A stretch of 8,242 nucleotides of DNA from CAYXOX01 sp964466745 (GTDB lineage Bacteria; Pseudomonadota; Alphaproteobacteria; Rhodobacterales; Rhodobacteraceae), in contig CAYXOX010000135.1 of NCBI GenBank assembly GCA_964466745.1, positions 1 to 8,242 of the forward strand. The letters are read 5' to 3'. How positions within the stretch are numbered: the first letter of the stretch is position 1; every line of letters begins with the position of its first letter. Shown here in pieces: positions 1-6,125 of this stretch. Under the pieces are notes generated by a model that saw only the letters and a list, made by a program, of their open reading frames with translations, was not told the origin of the DNA and did not search any database. Made by a program: the position numbers and the translations under genes.

Positions 1-102
1 GAGCGTCGCGCCGTCCTCGCAGACCGCCACCAGCAGACGGACGGCCGCGGCGCGGGCGGCGTCTCCCTGCCTTTCGGCGATGCGGTTCGGCTTGTTCCCC
101 AT
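1..102 (-). CDS. rsmB: 16S rRNA (cytosine-C5) methyltransferase RsmB family, N-terminus only (partial)
   Basis: Only the first 34 codons are in the window; the gene continues past the left edge. The ATG is read on the minus strand at 102-100. The visible peptide has a short polar start followed by the helix ARAAAVRLLVAV and then CEDGATL. This resembles the opening of the NusB-like RNA-binding domain at the N-terminus of RsmB/Fmu proteins, which typically reads RxxAxxLLxxV followed by a Gly-containing turn and a Leu. RsmB uses S-adenosylmethionine to methylate C967 of 16S rRNA during small-subunit maturation; its catalytic domain would lie outside the window. No strong Shine-Dalgarno sequence is visible upstream. 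The gene is divergent from the SdhAF4-family gene with 47 bases between the start codons. The assignment rests on about 20 informative residues, so another NusB-domain protein is possible. Confidence 0.65.
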   Translation of the reverse strand, partial: MGNKPNRIAERQGDAARAAAVRLLVAVCEDGATL

Positions 103-149
103 GGGCGGCGGCGTATATCAGGCCCGTTGGCACGGCAAGGAGGCGCCCC

Positions 150-356
150 ATGGCCGAGACACCCCCGAAACCCGGGAACGGGCAGGCGGACGATCTGCCC
201 CCCGCCGCGCGCCGGGCGCTGGAGGAAGCCGCCGAGCGCCGCGCGCGGCTTGACGCGGAAGCGGACGCCCGTCCGCGCGAGCTGGGCGGCCGCAAGGGGC
301 CTGACCCCGTACGCTACGGCGACTGGGAGAAGAAGGGCATCGCGATCGACTTCTGA
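150..356 (+). CDS. DUF1674 / SdhAF4-family small protein (putative succinate dehydrogenase assembly factor)
   Basis: A 68-residue soluble protein. The N-terminal half (1-40) is polar, Pro/Ala/Glu-rich and probably flexible or helical (RRALEEAAERRARLDAEAD). The C-terminal block 41-68 is the conserved DUF1674 signature: GGRKGPDPVRYGDWEKKG, ending in AIDF. In eukaryotes the family member SDHAF4/Sdh8 binds flavinylated SdhA and aids its assembly with SdhB. The bacterial protein is inferred to act similarly in the cytoplasm, but no sdh gene is in this window. The start is well supported: AAGGAGG at 137-143 lies 6 nt before the ATG, and the length matches bacterial family members. It is divergent from the probable rsmB and convergent with the small secreted protein, 33 nt away, so it seems to be transcribed alone. 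Family membership is clear; the exact role in this organism is inferred. Confidence 0.9.
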   Translation: MAETPPKPGNGQADDLPPAARRALEEAAERRARLDAEADARPRELGGRKGPDPVRYGDWEKKGIAIDF

Positions 357-358
357 CC

Positions 359-380
359 GCGCCGAAGAGGTGCCCGGCGC
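359..380. terminator. Possible bidirectional hairpin between convergent genes
   Basis: The inverted repeat GCGCCG (359-364) / CGGCGC (375-380) has a 10-nt loop and lies in the 33-nt gap between two convergent stop codons. The position suits a shared terminator. There is no T-run on either side, so it is weak as an intrinsic terminator, and in such GC-rich sequence it could be chance. Confidence 0.25.
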
Positions 381-389
381 GCCGGCCGC

Positions 390-758
390 TCAGCGCAGCG
401 AGAGGGTGGCGCTCTGGCCGTTCCCACGGTCCGAGGTGAAGCGCAGGTCGGACCCGGCGCGCTCCACCTTCTGGCAGTTGTAGGGGAAGGTGCGGTTGCC
501 CCAGGCGAGATCGCGGCAGAAGAAGCCGTCCTGCCACGACCATGCCCCGGTCACCTCGCGGCCGAAGGCGCGGCCTGCGATGCTGCCGTCCGGGCGCACG
601 TCGAGCGTGATGCCCATGCGCGTCAGTTCCCGGTTCTGGACCAGCGAGAGAAAATCGGAGCGGTCGGTGACCGAGGCGAAGCCCTCGCCCGTGGAAGCGG
701 CCGTGGCGCCGGCGCACAGCACGGCGCAGGTTGCGATTGCGGCAAGATGGCGCGGCAT
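390..758 (-). CDS. Small exported protein of unknown function with two conserved-looking cysteines
   Basis: A predicted 122-residue protein. Residues 1-21 look like a Sec signal peptide: MPR, a hydrophobic core (LAAIATCAVLCAG), then ATA-AS as a cleavage site. The mature part (about 101 residues) is compact and contains FASVTDRSDFLSLV, ITLDVRPDGSIAGRAFG, the aromatic stretch GAWSWQDGFFCRDLAWG, PYNCQKVE and FTSDRGNGQSATL. Cys81 and Cys95 could form a disulfide in the periplasm. I recall similar small proteins in Rhodobacteraceae genomes carrying the name dihydrodipicolinate reductase. This one has no Rossmann glycine motif and no DapB catalytic motif, so that name would be an error, perhaps inherited from the neighbouring dapB. 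The reading frame is open to 848, but the ATG at 758 is preferred because it starts the signal peptide and has GGGAG upstream. The function is unknown. Confidence 0.82.
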   Translation of the reverse strand: MPRHLAAIATCAVLCAGATAASTGEGFASVTDRSDFLSLVQNRELTRMGITLDVRPDGSIAGRAFGREVTGAWSWQDGFFCRDLAWGNRTFPYNCQKVERAGSDLRFTSDRGNGQSATLSLR

Positions 759-798
759 GGTCCCGGCTCCCGGTCGGTTGGCTACGCGGATGGTTACG

Positions 799-827
799 GA
801 GCTATGGGCCGGGTGGATCATTCTCAA
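799..827 (-). promoter_or_regulatory. Candidate sigma-70 promoter for the small exported protein
   Basis: On the minus strand TTGAGA (827-822, five of six matches to TTGACA) is followed after 17 nt by TAGCTC (804-799, a poor match to TATAAT). It lies about 40 bases upstream of the ATG at 758. This would let the small gene be transcribed independently of dapB. The -10 is weak, so this is a suggestion only. Confidence 0.25.
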
Positions 828-920
828 GCCCCGCCGCGGGGCGTGCACCGCCCGGCAGCACCCGTCGCCGACCCGGCCATGGGGGAGAGGCGCGGGGACC
901 GTGCCCGGGCGGCCGGTCCC
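828..920. other. Two GC hairpins in the gap between dapB and the small exported gene
   Basis: The 255-base gap 759-1013 shows no convincing gene. It holds two inverted repeats. GCCCCG (828-833) / CGGGGC (837-842) has a 3-nt loop. GGGACCG (895-901) / CGGTCCC (914-920) has a 12-nt loop. Both lie just downstream of dapB on the minus strand and could slow or end its transcription, but neither is followed by a T-run on that strand. Confidence 0.35.
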
Positions 921-1013
921 GGGGCGCGTGGCGTGCGGAGGAAGGCGGGCCGGAAGAAGTGCCGCGCGATCCGGACTTGGTTGCGAAGGCGGCGCGGCTG
1001 CCCCGCTACCGCG

Positions 1014-1826
1014 TCAGCCGAGGCCCAGAACGTCGGCCATGCCGTATTCGCCCGGCGGCTTGTCCTGCCCCCAGAGCACGGCCTTGAGGGCACCGCGGGC
1101 GAACACCCGGCGGTCGGTGGCGACATGGCGCAGAAGGACGCGTTCGCCCTGGCCGGCGAAGAGCAGGTCATGCTCGCCGACGATATCTCCGCCGCGGACG
1201 CAGGAAAAACCGATGGCACCGCGCTGGCGCTCGCCGGTGATGCCGTCGCGGCTGCGGACCGCGATATCGGAAAGCGCCCGACCCCGGCCCTCGGCGGCGG
1301 CCTCGCCCAGCATCAACGCGGTGCCCGAGGGGGCATCGACCTTGCCGGCATGGTGGGCCTCGATGATCTCGATGTCGTAGTCCTCGTCGAGCGCGGCGGC
1401 CACCTTGCGGGCGAGCGCGGTGAGCAGGTTGACCCCGAGGCTCATGTTGCCCGCGCGCACGATCACCGCGTGCCGCGCGGCCGCCGAAAGCCGGGCGAGG
1501 TGATCGGCGGTGAGCCCCGTCGTGCCGATGACATGCACGGCGCGTGCCTGCGCGGCGAGCCCGGCGAACTCCACCGTCGCCTCGGGGGCGGTGAAATCGA
1601 GCACGCCCTGCGCACGCGCGAAGGCCTCCACCGGATCGGCGGTGACGGGTGTGCCGGCGGGCGCACCGCCGGTGGCCGTGCCCACGTCCTGCCCGATCCA
1701 GGGGTGATCGGGCCGTTCGAGCGCGGCGACGAGGCGCGCGCGATCGCTTTCCAGCACGGTGCGGACGAGCAGGCGGCCCATGCGGCCGGAGGCTCCCGTG
1801 ACGACGAGTCCGGGTGTGTCCTGCAT
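1014..1826 (-). CDS. dapB: 4-hydroxy-tetrahydrodipicolinate reductase DapB
   Basis: A full-length 270-residue cytoplasmic enzyme that uses NAD(P)H to reduce (4-hydroxy-)tetrahydrodipicolinate in the diaminopimelate/lysine pathway, feeding both lysine and peptidoglycan. Visible family marks, in order: the Rossmann loop VTGASGRMGR (9-18), DFTAPEA (77-83), GTTG (101-104), GNMSLGVNLL (126-135), the catalytic signature EAHHAGKVDAPSGTA (156-170; His158/His159 and Lys162 correspond to the catalytic residues), and RGGDIVGEHD (211-220). The C-terminus LWGQDKPPGEYGMADVLGL is typical. The start at 1826 has AAGGGAG upstream with 7-nt spacing, and the protein begins directly at the first beta strand. It is divergent from rbfA and lies upstream of a small exported protein on the same strand. 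No lysine-responsive leader is visible. No catalytic residue appears missing. Confidence 0.97.
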   Translation of the reverse strand: MQDTPGLVVTGASGRMGRLLVRTVLESDRARLVAALERPDHPWIGQDVGTATGGAPAGTPVTADPVEAFARAQGVLDFTAPEATVEFAGLAAQARAVHVIGTTGLTADHLARLSAAARHAVIVRAGNMSLGVNLLTALARKVAAALDEDYDIEIIEAHHAGKVDAPSGTALMLGEAAAEGRGRALSDIAVRSRDGITGERQRGAIGFSCVRGGDIVGEHDLLFAGQGERVLLRHVATDRRVFARGALKAVLWGQDKPPGEYGMADVLGLG

Positions 1827-1989
1827 GGCGATGCTCCCTTTTGCGCGGTGCAGGGCGGAGCCTAGCGCCGCGGCGCGCCGGTTGCAAAGCTGCCGCCGGA
1901 GCGCCTGGCGGGCCCGGGCGCCCGGCGGTGCGCGGACCGCTGCGCAGCACGGGCTTTCCTTCGGGGCCCGGGAGGCTTAGGTGGAGCGC

Positions 1990-2385
1990 ATGGGTAGTGG
2001 TCGTTTTTCACAGGGCTCCGGCCCCTCGCAACGCCAGCTTCGCGTGGGCGAGCTGATCCGCCGGCGGCTGTCGGAGGTGCTCGCGCGCGGTGAGGTCCAC
2101 GACCCGGATCTAAACGCCCATTCGATCACGGTGGGCGAGGTGGTGGCCTCCCCCGACCTGCGCGTGGCCACGGCCTACGTGCTGCCGCTCGGCGGGCGTG
2201 GGCGCGAAGAAGCGCTCGAGGCGCTGGCGCGCAACCGGGCCGAGCTGCGGCGGCTCGTCGCCAAGGGGCTCGCGCTGAAGTTCGCGCCCGAGCTGCGTTT
2301 CCGCGTCGACGAGACCTTCGACCGGCTCGACGAGACCCGGCGACTTTTCTCCGAGGAGAAGGTGCGCCGCGACGTCGGGGATTGA
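1990..2385 (+). CDS. rbfA: 30S ribosome-binding factor RbfA
   Basis: Predicted 131 residues. RbfA binds the 30S subunit near helix 1 of 16S rRNA and is needed for late maturation of the 5' end and for cold adaptation. The KH-like domain is recognisable from RQLRVGELIRRRLSEVLA through ITVGEVVASPDLRVATAYVLPL and the C-terminal ELRFRVDETFDRLDETRRLF. Two starts are possible: GTG at 1981, with GGGAGG at 1970-1975, and ATG at 1990, with AGGTGGAG just upstream. I prefer the ATG because MGSGRFSQGSGPSQRQLRVGE matches the usual start of alphaproteobacterial RbfA in length; the GTG would add only three residues. This is the first gene of the rbfA - glycosidase - truB - DUF1643 group. The gap to the divergent dapB contains a 12-base perfect palindrome (1914-1925) but no promoter I can identify. 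Confidence 0.95.
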   Translation: MGSGRFSQGSGPSQRQLRVGELIRRRLSEVLARGEVHDPDLNAHSITVGEVVASPDLRVATAYVLPLGGRGREEALEALARNRAELRRLVAKGLALKFAPELRFRVDETFDRLDETRRLFSEEKVRRDVGD

Positions 2386-2389
2386 GACG

Positions 2390-3175
2390 GTGCGCTGGCT
2401 CGCGCGCCTCGCCGGCCTCGCCGTCCCGCTCCTTGCCGCGCCGTTGCTTGCAGCCGAGGGCGCCGCGCACACCGGCGTGACCTGCCGCACGCTGACCTTC
2501 GAGGGGGCGGGCTACAGCGTCTGCGAGGTCGATCCCGCGGCGGCGGAGCTTCGGCTGTTTCTGGAAGATTCGGAGGGCCGGGTCTGGGGCAGTTTCCAGA
2601 GGCTCGCCGCGGGCCTCGCGCCGCGCGACCTGGTGTTCGCCATGAACGCCGGCATGTACCATCCCGACCGCAGCCCGGTGGGCCATTACGTGGAAGACGG
2701 CACCGAGCGAATGCGCGTGATCGCCAGCGCCGGGCCCGGCAACTTCGGGATGCTGCCGAACGGGGTGTTCTGCACGGAGCCGGGCCGTGCAAGGGTGCTG
2801 GAAACCGGCGCCTACCTCGCCGAGGCCCCCGCCTGCCGCCACGCCACCCAGTCGGGGCCGATGCTGGTGATCGACGGCGAGATTCACCCGCGGTTCATTC
2901 CCGGCAGCAGCTCGCGCCTGCTGCGCAACGGCGTGGGCACCACCGAGGAAGGCGACAGAGCGGTGTTCGCGATCTCCGACGCACCGGTGAACTTCCACGA
3001 TTTCGCGCGCCTCTTCCGCGATCGCCTCGGGCTGCCGCAGGCGCTCTATTTCGACGGGAAGGTCTCGCGGCTCTGGGCGCCCGAGCTGGGCCGTGCCGAT
3101 ACCGGCTTTCCCGTGGGGCCGATCGTGGGCGTGGTTGCCGGGCCAGAGATTGACGGCGGGCCGGCGCTCCGGTAG
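2390..3175 (+). CDS. Exported phosphodiester glycosidase (NAGPA/DUF2233) family protein
   Basis: 261 residues from a GTG start 4 nt after the rbfA stop, which suggests translational coupling. Residues 1-22 form a signal peptide (MRWLAR, then a hydrophobic core ending LLAA), so the product should act in the periplasm or outside the cell. Family features: MNAGMYHPD (85-93), NFGMLPNGVF (118-127), ATQSGPMLVIDGEI (152-165), RNGVG (179-183), FAISDAPVNFHDFARLF (193-209) and ALYFDGKVSRLW (218-229). These match the fold of the mammalian uncovering enzyme, a GlcNAc-1-phosphodiester alpha-N-acetylglucosaminidase, in the branch that also holds bacterial DUF2233 proteins. The substrate of this bacterial branch is not known to me. 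The link to the ribosome-factor genes is one of gene order only. Family assignment is confident; activity is inferred. Confidence 0.9.
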   Translation: MRWLARLAGLAVPLLAAPLLAAEGAAHTGVTCRTLTFEGAGYSVCEVDPAAAELRLFLEDSEGRVWGSFQRLAAGLAPRDLVFAMNAGMYHPDRSPVGHYVEDGTERMRVIASAGPGNFGMLPNGVFCTEPGRARVLETGAYLAEAPACRHATQSGPMLVIDGEIHPRFIPGSSSRLLRNGVGTTEEGDRAVFAISDAPVNFHDFARLFRDRLGLPQALYFDGKVSRLWAPELGRADTGFPVGPIVGVVAGPEIDGGPALR

Positions 3176-3221
3176 CCGGGCGCCCTTCCCTGGAGCAGGA
3201 ACCGACAGCAGGAGTATTGCC

Positions 3222-4130
3222 GTGGCGCGGCGACGCAAGGGGCGCGACATCTCGGGGTGGCTTGTGGTGGACAAGCCGGCCGGACCCACCTCTACCGACG
3301 TGGTCAACAAGGTCCGCTGGGCGTTCGATGCGCGCAAGGCGGGCCATGCGGGCACGCTCGACCCGGCGGCCACGGGCATCCTCGCCGTGGCCCTCGGCGA
3401 GGCCACCAAGACGGTGCCCTACGTGACCGACGCGCTGAAGGCCTACAGCTTCACCGTGCGCTTCGGCGCCGAGACGAACACCGACGATGCCGAGGGCGAG
3501 ACCGTGCGCACCAGCGCGCTTCGCCCCTCCGACGAGGAGGTGAAGGAGGCGCTGCACGGCTTCGTCGGCGAGACGATGCAGGTGCCGCCCGCCTTCTCGG
3601 CCGTGCGCATCGACGGCGAGCGCGCCTATGCCCGGGCCCGGGCCGGCGAGGAGGTGGAGATCGAGCCCCGGCCGCTGTGGATCGAGGAGATCCTGCTCAC
3701 CGGACGTCCCGACCGCGACCACGCCGAGATCGAGATGACCTGCGGCAAGGGCGGCTACGTGCGCTCGGTGGCCCGCGATCTCGGGTGCCAGCTGGGCTGC
3801 CTCGGCCACGTGACCGAGCTGCGGCGGCTCTGGTCCGGCCCGTTCGAGCTCGAGGACGCGGTGACGCTGGCCGAGATCGAGGCCGAGGCCCGCACGCCCG
3901 CGCTCGACGCCCGGCTGCTGCCGCTGGAGGCCGGGCTTGCCGAGATCGCGCGCGTCTCCTGCCCGCCCGAGAGCGCGGCGCGGCTGCGCAACGGCAATCC
4001 GGCCCTCGTGCGGCCCGGCGCAGGCGTGGAGTGGGGCGATCTCGCCTGGGCGGCCTGCGAGGGGCGTGCGGTTGCGGTGGGGCGGCTGAAGGGCGCCGAG
4101 CTGCACCCCCTGCGCGTCTTCGCGGCCTGA
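3222..4130 (+). CDS. truB: tRNA pseudouridine(55) synthase TruB
   Basis: 302 residues from a GTG start. TruB converts U55 of the T-loop of nearly all tRNAs to pseudouridine and also acts as a tRNA folding chaperone. Visible motifs: GWLVVDKPAGPTS (12-24), RKAGHAGTLDPAATGIL (39-53) with the catalytic Asp47, LKAYSF (72-77) with the conserved active-site Tyr75, PPAFSAVRIDG (122-132), GKGGYVRSVARDLG (175-188) with Tyr179 and Arg181, and a C-terminal PUA-like region to the end. The frame is open back to 3093. The GTG at 3222 is chosen because CAGGAG (3209-3214) lies 7 nt upstream and the protein then begins just before the first conserved strand. A 46-nt gap after the glycosidase stop and a 19-nt gap to the DUF1643 start suggest one transcript. 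Confidence 0.96.
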   Translation: MARRRKGRDISGWLVVDKPAGPTSTDVVNKVRWAFDARKAGHAGTLDPAATGILAVALGEATKTVPYVTDALKAYSFTVRFGAETNTDDAEGETVRTSALRPSDEEVKEALHGFVGETMQVPPAFSAVRIDGERAYARARAGEEVEIEPRPLWIEEILLTGRPDRDHAEIEMTCGKGGYVRSVARDLGCQLGCLGHVTELRRLWSGPFELEDAVTLAEIEAEARTPALDARLLPLEAGLAEIARVSCPPESAARLRNGNPALVRPGAGVEWGDLAWAACEGRAVAVGRLKGAELHPLRVFAA

Positions 4131-4149
4131 CGGCGCGGGGGTCGCGGGC

Positions 4150-4695
4150 GTGATCGCACGGCGTTTCGTGAAGGGCGACGCGGCCTCGGAGGCGATCTAT
4201 TCCGACTGCGAGCGCTACCGCTACGCGCTCACCCGCACCTGGCGGCCCGAGGGGCGGCGGGTGCTTTTCGTGATGCTCAACCCCTCCACTGCCACCGAGG
4301 CCCAGAACGACCCGACGGTGGAACGCTGCGAGCGCCGGGCCCGGGCCCTCCGCTTCGGCGCCTTCCGGGTGTGCAACATCTTCGCGTGGCGCGAGACCGA
4401 TCCGCGCAGGATGCGCGCCGTTGCCGATCCGGTGGGGCCGGCAAACGATGCCGCCCTCCTGGAGGGGGCCGGCTGGGCCGACGCGATCGTGGCGGCCTGG
4501 GGCACCCATGGCGCCCACATGGGGCGCGGCCCGGAGGTGGAGCGCCTGCTGCGCGGCGCGGGCCATGCGCTCCTTGTCCTCTCGGTCACGAAGGGCGGCC
4601 ACCCTGGCCACCCTCTCTACATCGGCTACGACAGGCAGCCGCGCGACTGGCCGCCGGGCGCCGGTGAAGGCGAGCAGGGCTACACCGCCAATTAA
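4150..4695 (+). CDS. DUF1643 domain protein, function unknown
   Basis: 181 residues from a GTG start 19 nt after truB. It covers the DUF1643 domain: VLFVMLNPSTATE (38-50), NDPTVERC (53-60), CNIFAWRETDP (75-85), DPVGPAND (93-100), VAAWGTHG (114-121) and TKGGHPGHPLY (147-157). The domain is a single soluble unit with alternating hydrophobic strands; no signal peptide or membrane segment is present. DUF1643 proteins occur scattered on bacterial chromosomes and in phages and plasmids, and I know of no established activity. The clustered invariant Asn, Asp, Cys, His and Gly residues suggest an enzyme. The ribosome-binding site is weak (G-rich stretch 4136-4140), so coupling to truB translation is possible. 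The membership call is firm; no function is claimed. Confidence 0.9.
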   Translation: MIARRFVKGDAASEAIYSDCERYRYALTRTWRPEGRRVLFVMLNPSTATEAQNDPTVERCERRARALRFGAFRVCNIFAWRETDPRRMRAVADPVGPANDAALLEGAGWADAIVAAWGTHGAHMGRGPEVERLLRGAGHALLVLSVTKGGHPGHPLYIGYDRQPRDWPPGAGEGEQGYTAN

Positions 4696-4779
4696 CCGCG
4701 CCGTGCGAAGAGACTCGCCGGGCCGCTCCGGCGCCGGCTATGGGCCTGCCGAGCGGCGGTTTTCGGCGGAGGGGCGGGA

Positions 4780-5991
4780 ATGCTCACGGCTTTGGCAGGA
4801 TTGTTCGGGCTGCTGGCGGCGGCCGGCGCGGCGCTGGCGATGCCCCTCGGCCCGTCCGATGACGGGCCGGATGACGACGAGAACGAAGCCCGGGGCGGCG
4901 ACACCGCCGAGCCCGAGGGCGCGCATCACGGCTCGCTCCTGGACCATGTGCCGGGGCTCGATGCCCCGGACGAAGGGGAGCCCGCCCCCGCGGGAGCGCC
5001 GTGGCCTGCCGAGGGCATGGCGGAGGCAGGGGCGGACGAGGGCGGTGACGGCACGCCGCACGGGGCCGGTGAAGAGGCGCCGCCGCCACCGCCGCCGCTG
5101 CCCGGATTCATGACCGGGGGGGGCGCAAGCCTCGGCGGCGCGCCGGCGGCGCCCGCCGTGGAGAGTGGCGGTGGCCCTGCCGAAGCGGAGGAGGAGGACT
5201 GGCCCCCGCGGCCGCACCAGAAACTGCCCGAGCCGCTGCAACCGCCGGTGACGCCGAACGCGCCGCTCCCCGGCACCCCGTCCGACGATCTCCCGCCGCC
5301 CGGGCTCCACGGAACGGCCGAGAGCGACACGCTGGCCGGGGGGCTGGGCGACGATCTGATCGACGCCGGCGGCGGCGACGATCTCGTCTACGGCGAGGAG
5401 GGGGACGACCGCCTCTTCGGGGCGGGTGGCGACGACCGTCTCTTCGGCGCCGCCGGGGACGACGAGCTGACCGGCGCCGACGGAGACGACGAGCTGACCG
5501 GCGGCGGCGGCGACGACAACCTCGATGGCGGCGCAGGGAACGACACGCTTTCCGGCGGGCTCGGCGACGACACGCTCACCGGCGGCGACGGGTCGGACGC
5601 GCTCTTCGGCGGGCGCGGAGACGATTTCCTCGACGGCCGGGAGGCGGATGCCGCCGCCGATTTTCTCAACGGCGGCGCCGGAGACGACACCATCGTTCTC
5701 GGCGCCGGCGACATCGCCCATGGCGGAACCGGCGCCGACAGCTTCGTGCTGGGCAGCTGGGCGGCCGGGGCCGACACCGTTATCTCGGATTTCGACGGCG
5801 CCTCCGACGCCATCGTGGTGGTCTACGAAGCGGGCGGCCCGGCCCCGGAGATCGGGGTAGCCGAGGGCCCGGACGGCGCGGCGATCCTCACGCTCGACGG
5901 GGTGGATATCGCCACGGTCGCCGGTGCGGCCGGGCTCTCGGCGGCCGCGATCACCCTCGTTGCGGCAGGCGGCGGCGCCGCGGCCCCCTGA
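4780..5991 (+). CDS. RTX-type calcium-binding repeat protein
   Basis: 403 residues, GGAGGGG 5 nt before the ATG. Residues 1-20 form a hydrophobic segment (LTALAGLFGLLAAAGAALA) without basic residues before it, so it is an atypical signal or membrane anchor. Residues 26-175 are acidic, Pro/Gly/Ala-rich and probably disordered, with a six-proline run at 101-106. Residues 187-285 hold eleven uninterrupted nonapeptides of the form GGxGxDxLx (for example GGAGNDTLS), and one more unit lies at 298-306. This is the parallel beta-roll that binds Ca2+ in RTX proteins. The C-terminal part (about 318-403, with GADTVISDFDGASDAIVVVY and LDGVDIATVAGAAGLSAAAI) resembles the C-terminal module of many Rhodobacteraceae RTX proteins, which are usually exported by type I secretion. 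No transporter gene and no catalytic domain are visible. The role (adhesion, surface layer or other) is open. Confidence 0.88.
   Translation: MLTALAGLFGLLAAAGAALAMPLGPSDDGPDDDENEARGGDTAEPEGAHHGSLLDHVPGLDAPDEGEPAPAGAPWPAEGMAEAGADEGGDGTPHGAGEEAPPPPPPLPGFMTGGGASLGGAPAAPAVESGGGPAEAEEEDWPPRPHQKLPEPLQPPVTPNAPLPGTPSDDLPPPGLHGTAESDTLAGGLGDDLIDAGGGDDLVYGEEGDDRLFGAGGDDRLFGAAGDDELTGADGDDELTGGGGDDNLDGGAGNDTLSGGLGDDTLTGGDGSDALFGGRGDDFLDGREADAAADFLNGGAGDDTIVLGAGDIAHGGTGADSFVLGSWAAGADTVISDFDGASDAIVVVYEAGGPAPEIGVAEGPDGAAILTLDGVDIATVAGAAGLSAAAITLVAAGGGAAAP
5338..5634 (+). repeat. Tandem 27-bp units coding for eleven RTX nonapeptides
   Basis: Eleven in-frame 27-base units encode GGLGDDLID through GGRGDDFLD. 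Some neighbours are nearly identical in DNA. GACGACGAGCTGACCGGCG occurs at 5458 and again at 5485. A GACGACCG-CTCTTCGG block at 5404 recurs at 5431 with one synonymous change. This suggests recent unit duplication within the array. Confidence 0.88.
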
Positions 5992-6125
5992 GCCCCCTTC
6001 CCTTTTGCGCGCGACTGGCCTAAGGGGAGCGGTCCCCGCGTTCGCGCGCGGTGGACAAAGCTCCAAGGGCCTTGCTGGACGACATCCCGGCTCGCGCCAT
6101 GACCGCTTCGAGAAAGGAGACCCCG

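Noticed and set aside
490..1380. 296-residue plus-strand frame spanning the small exported gene and part of dapB
   Set aside because: It crosses two minus-strand genes and the gap between them; the composition is that of an out-of-frame reading.
747..1865. 372-residue plus-strand open frame opposite dapB
   Set aside because: It covers dapB, which carries all its catalytic motifs on the minus strand; the antisense product is Gly/Ala/Arg-rich with no recognisable domain.
1914..1925. Perfect palindrome CCGGGCGCCCGG between dapB and rbfA as an operator
   Set aside because: Short GC palindromes are common at this base composition, and there is no second copy or promoter to anchor it.
3093..3221. 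Upstream extension of truB
   Set aside because: It overlaps the glycosidase gene, adds 43 residues not expected for TruB, and the GTG at 3222 has a clear ribosome-binding site.
2126..4106. Long minus-strand frames (2126-3409 and 2895-4106) opposite rbfA, the glycosidase gene and truB
   Set aside because: These are shadows of three well-supported genes in GC-rich DNA; no start signals or motifs.
4738..6066. 442-residue open frame on the minus strand across the RTX gene, with further long minus-strand frames at 5388-5813 and 4784-5330
   Set aside because: They are antisense to a gene with clear RTX repeats and a good ribosome-binding site. The repeats and high GC keep the other frames open; the translations are low-complexity without family features.
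6051..6125. Upstream GTG start for rpsO
   Set aside because: It would add 25 residues unknown in S15 proteins; the ATG at 6126 has AAAGGAG in place.
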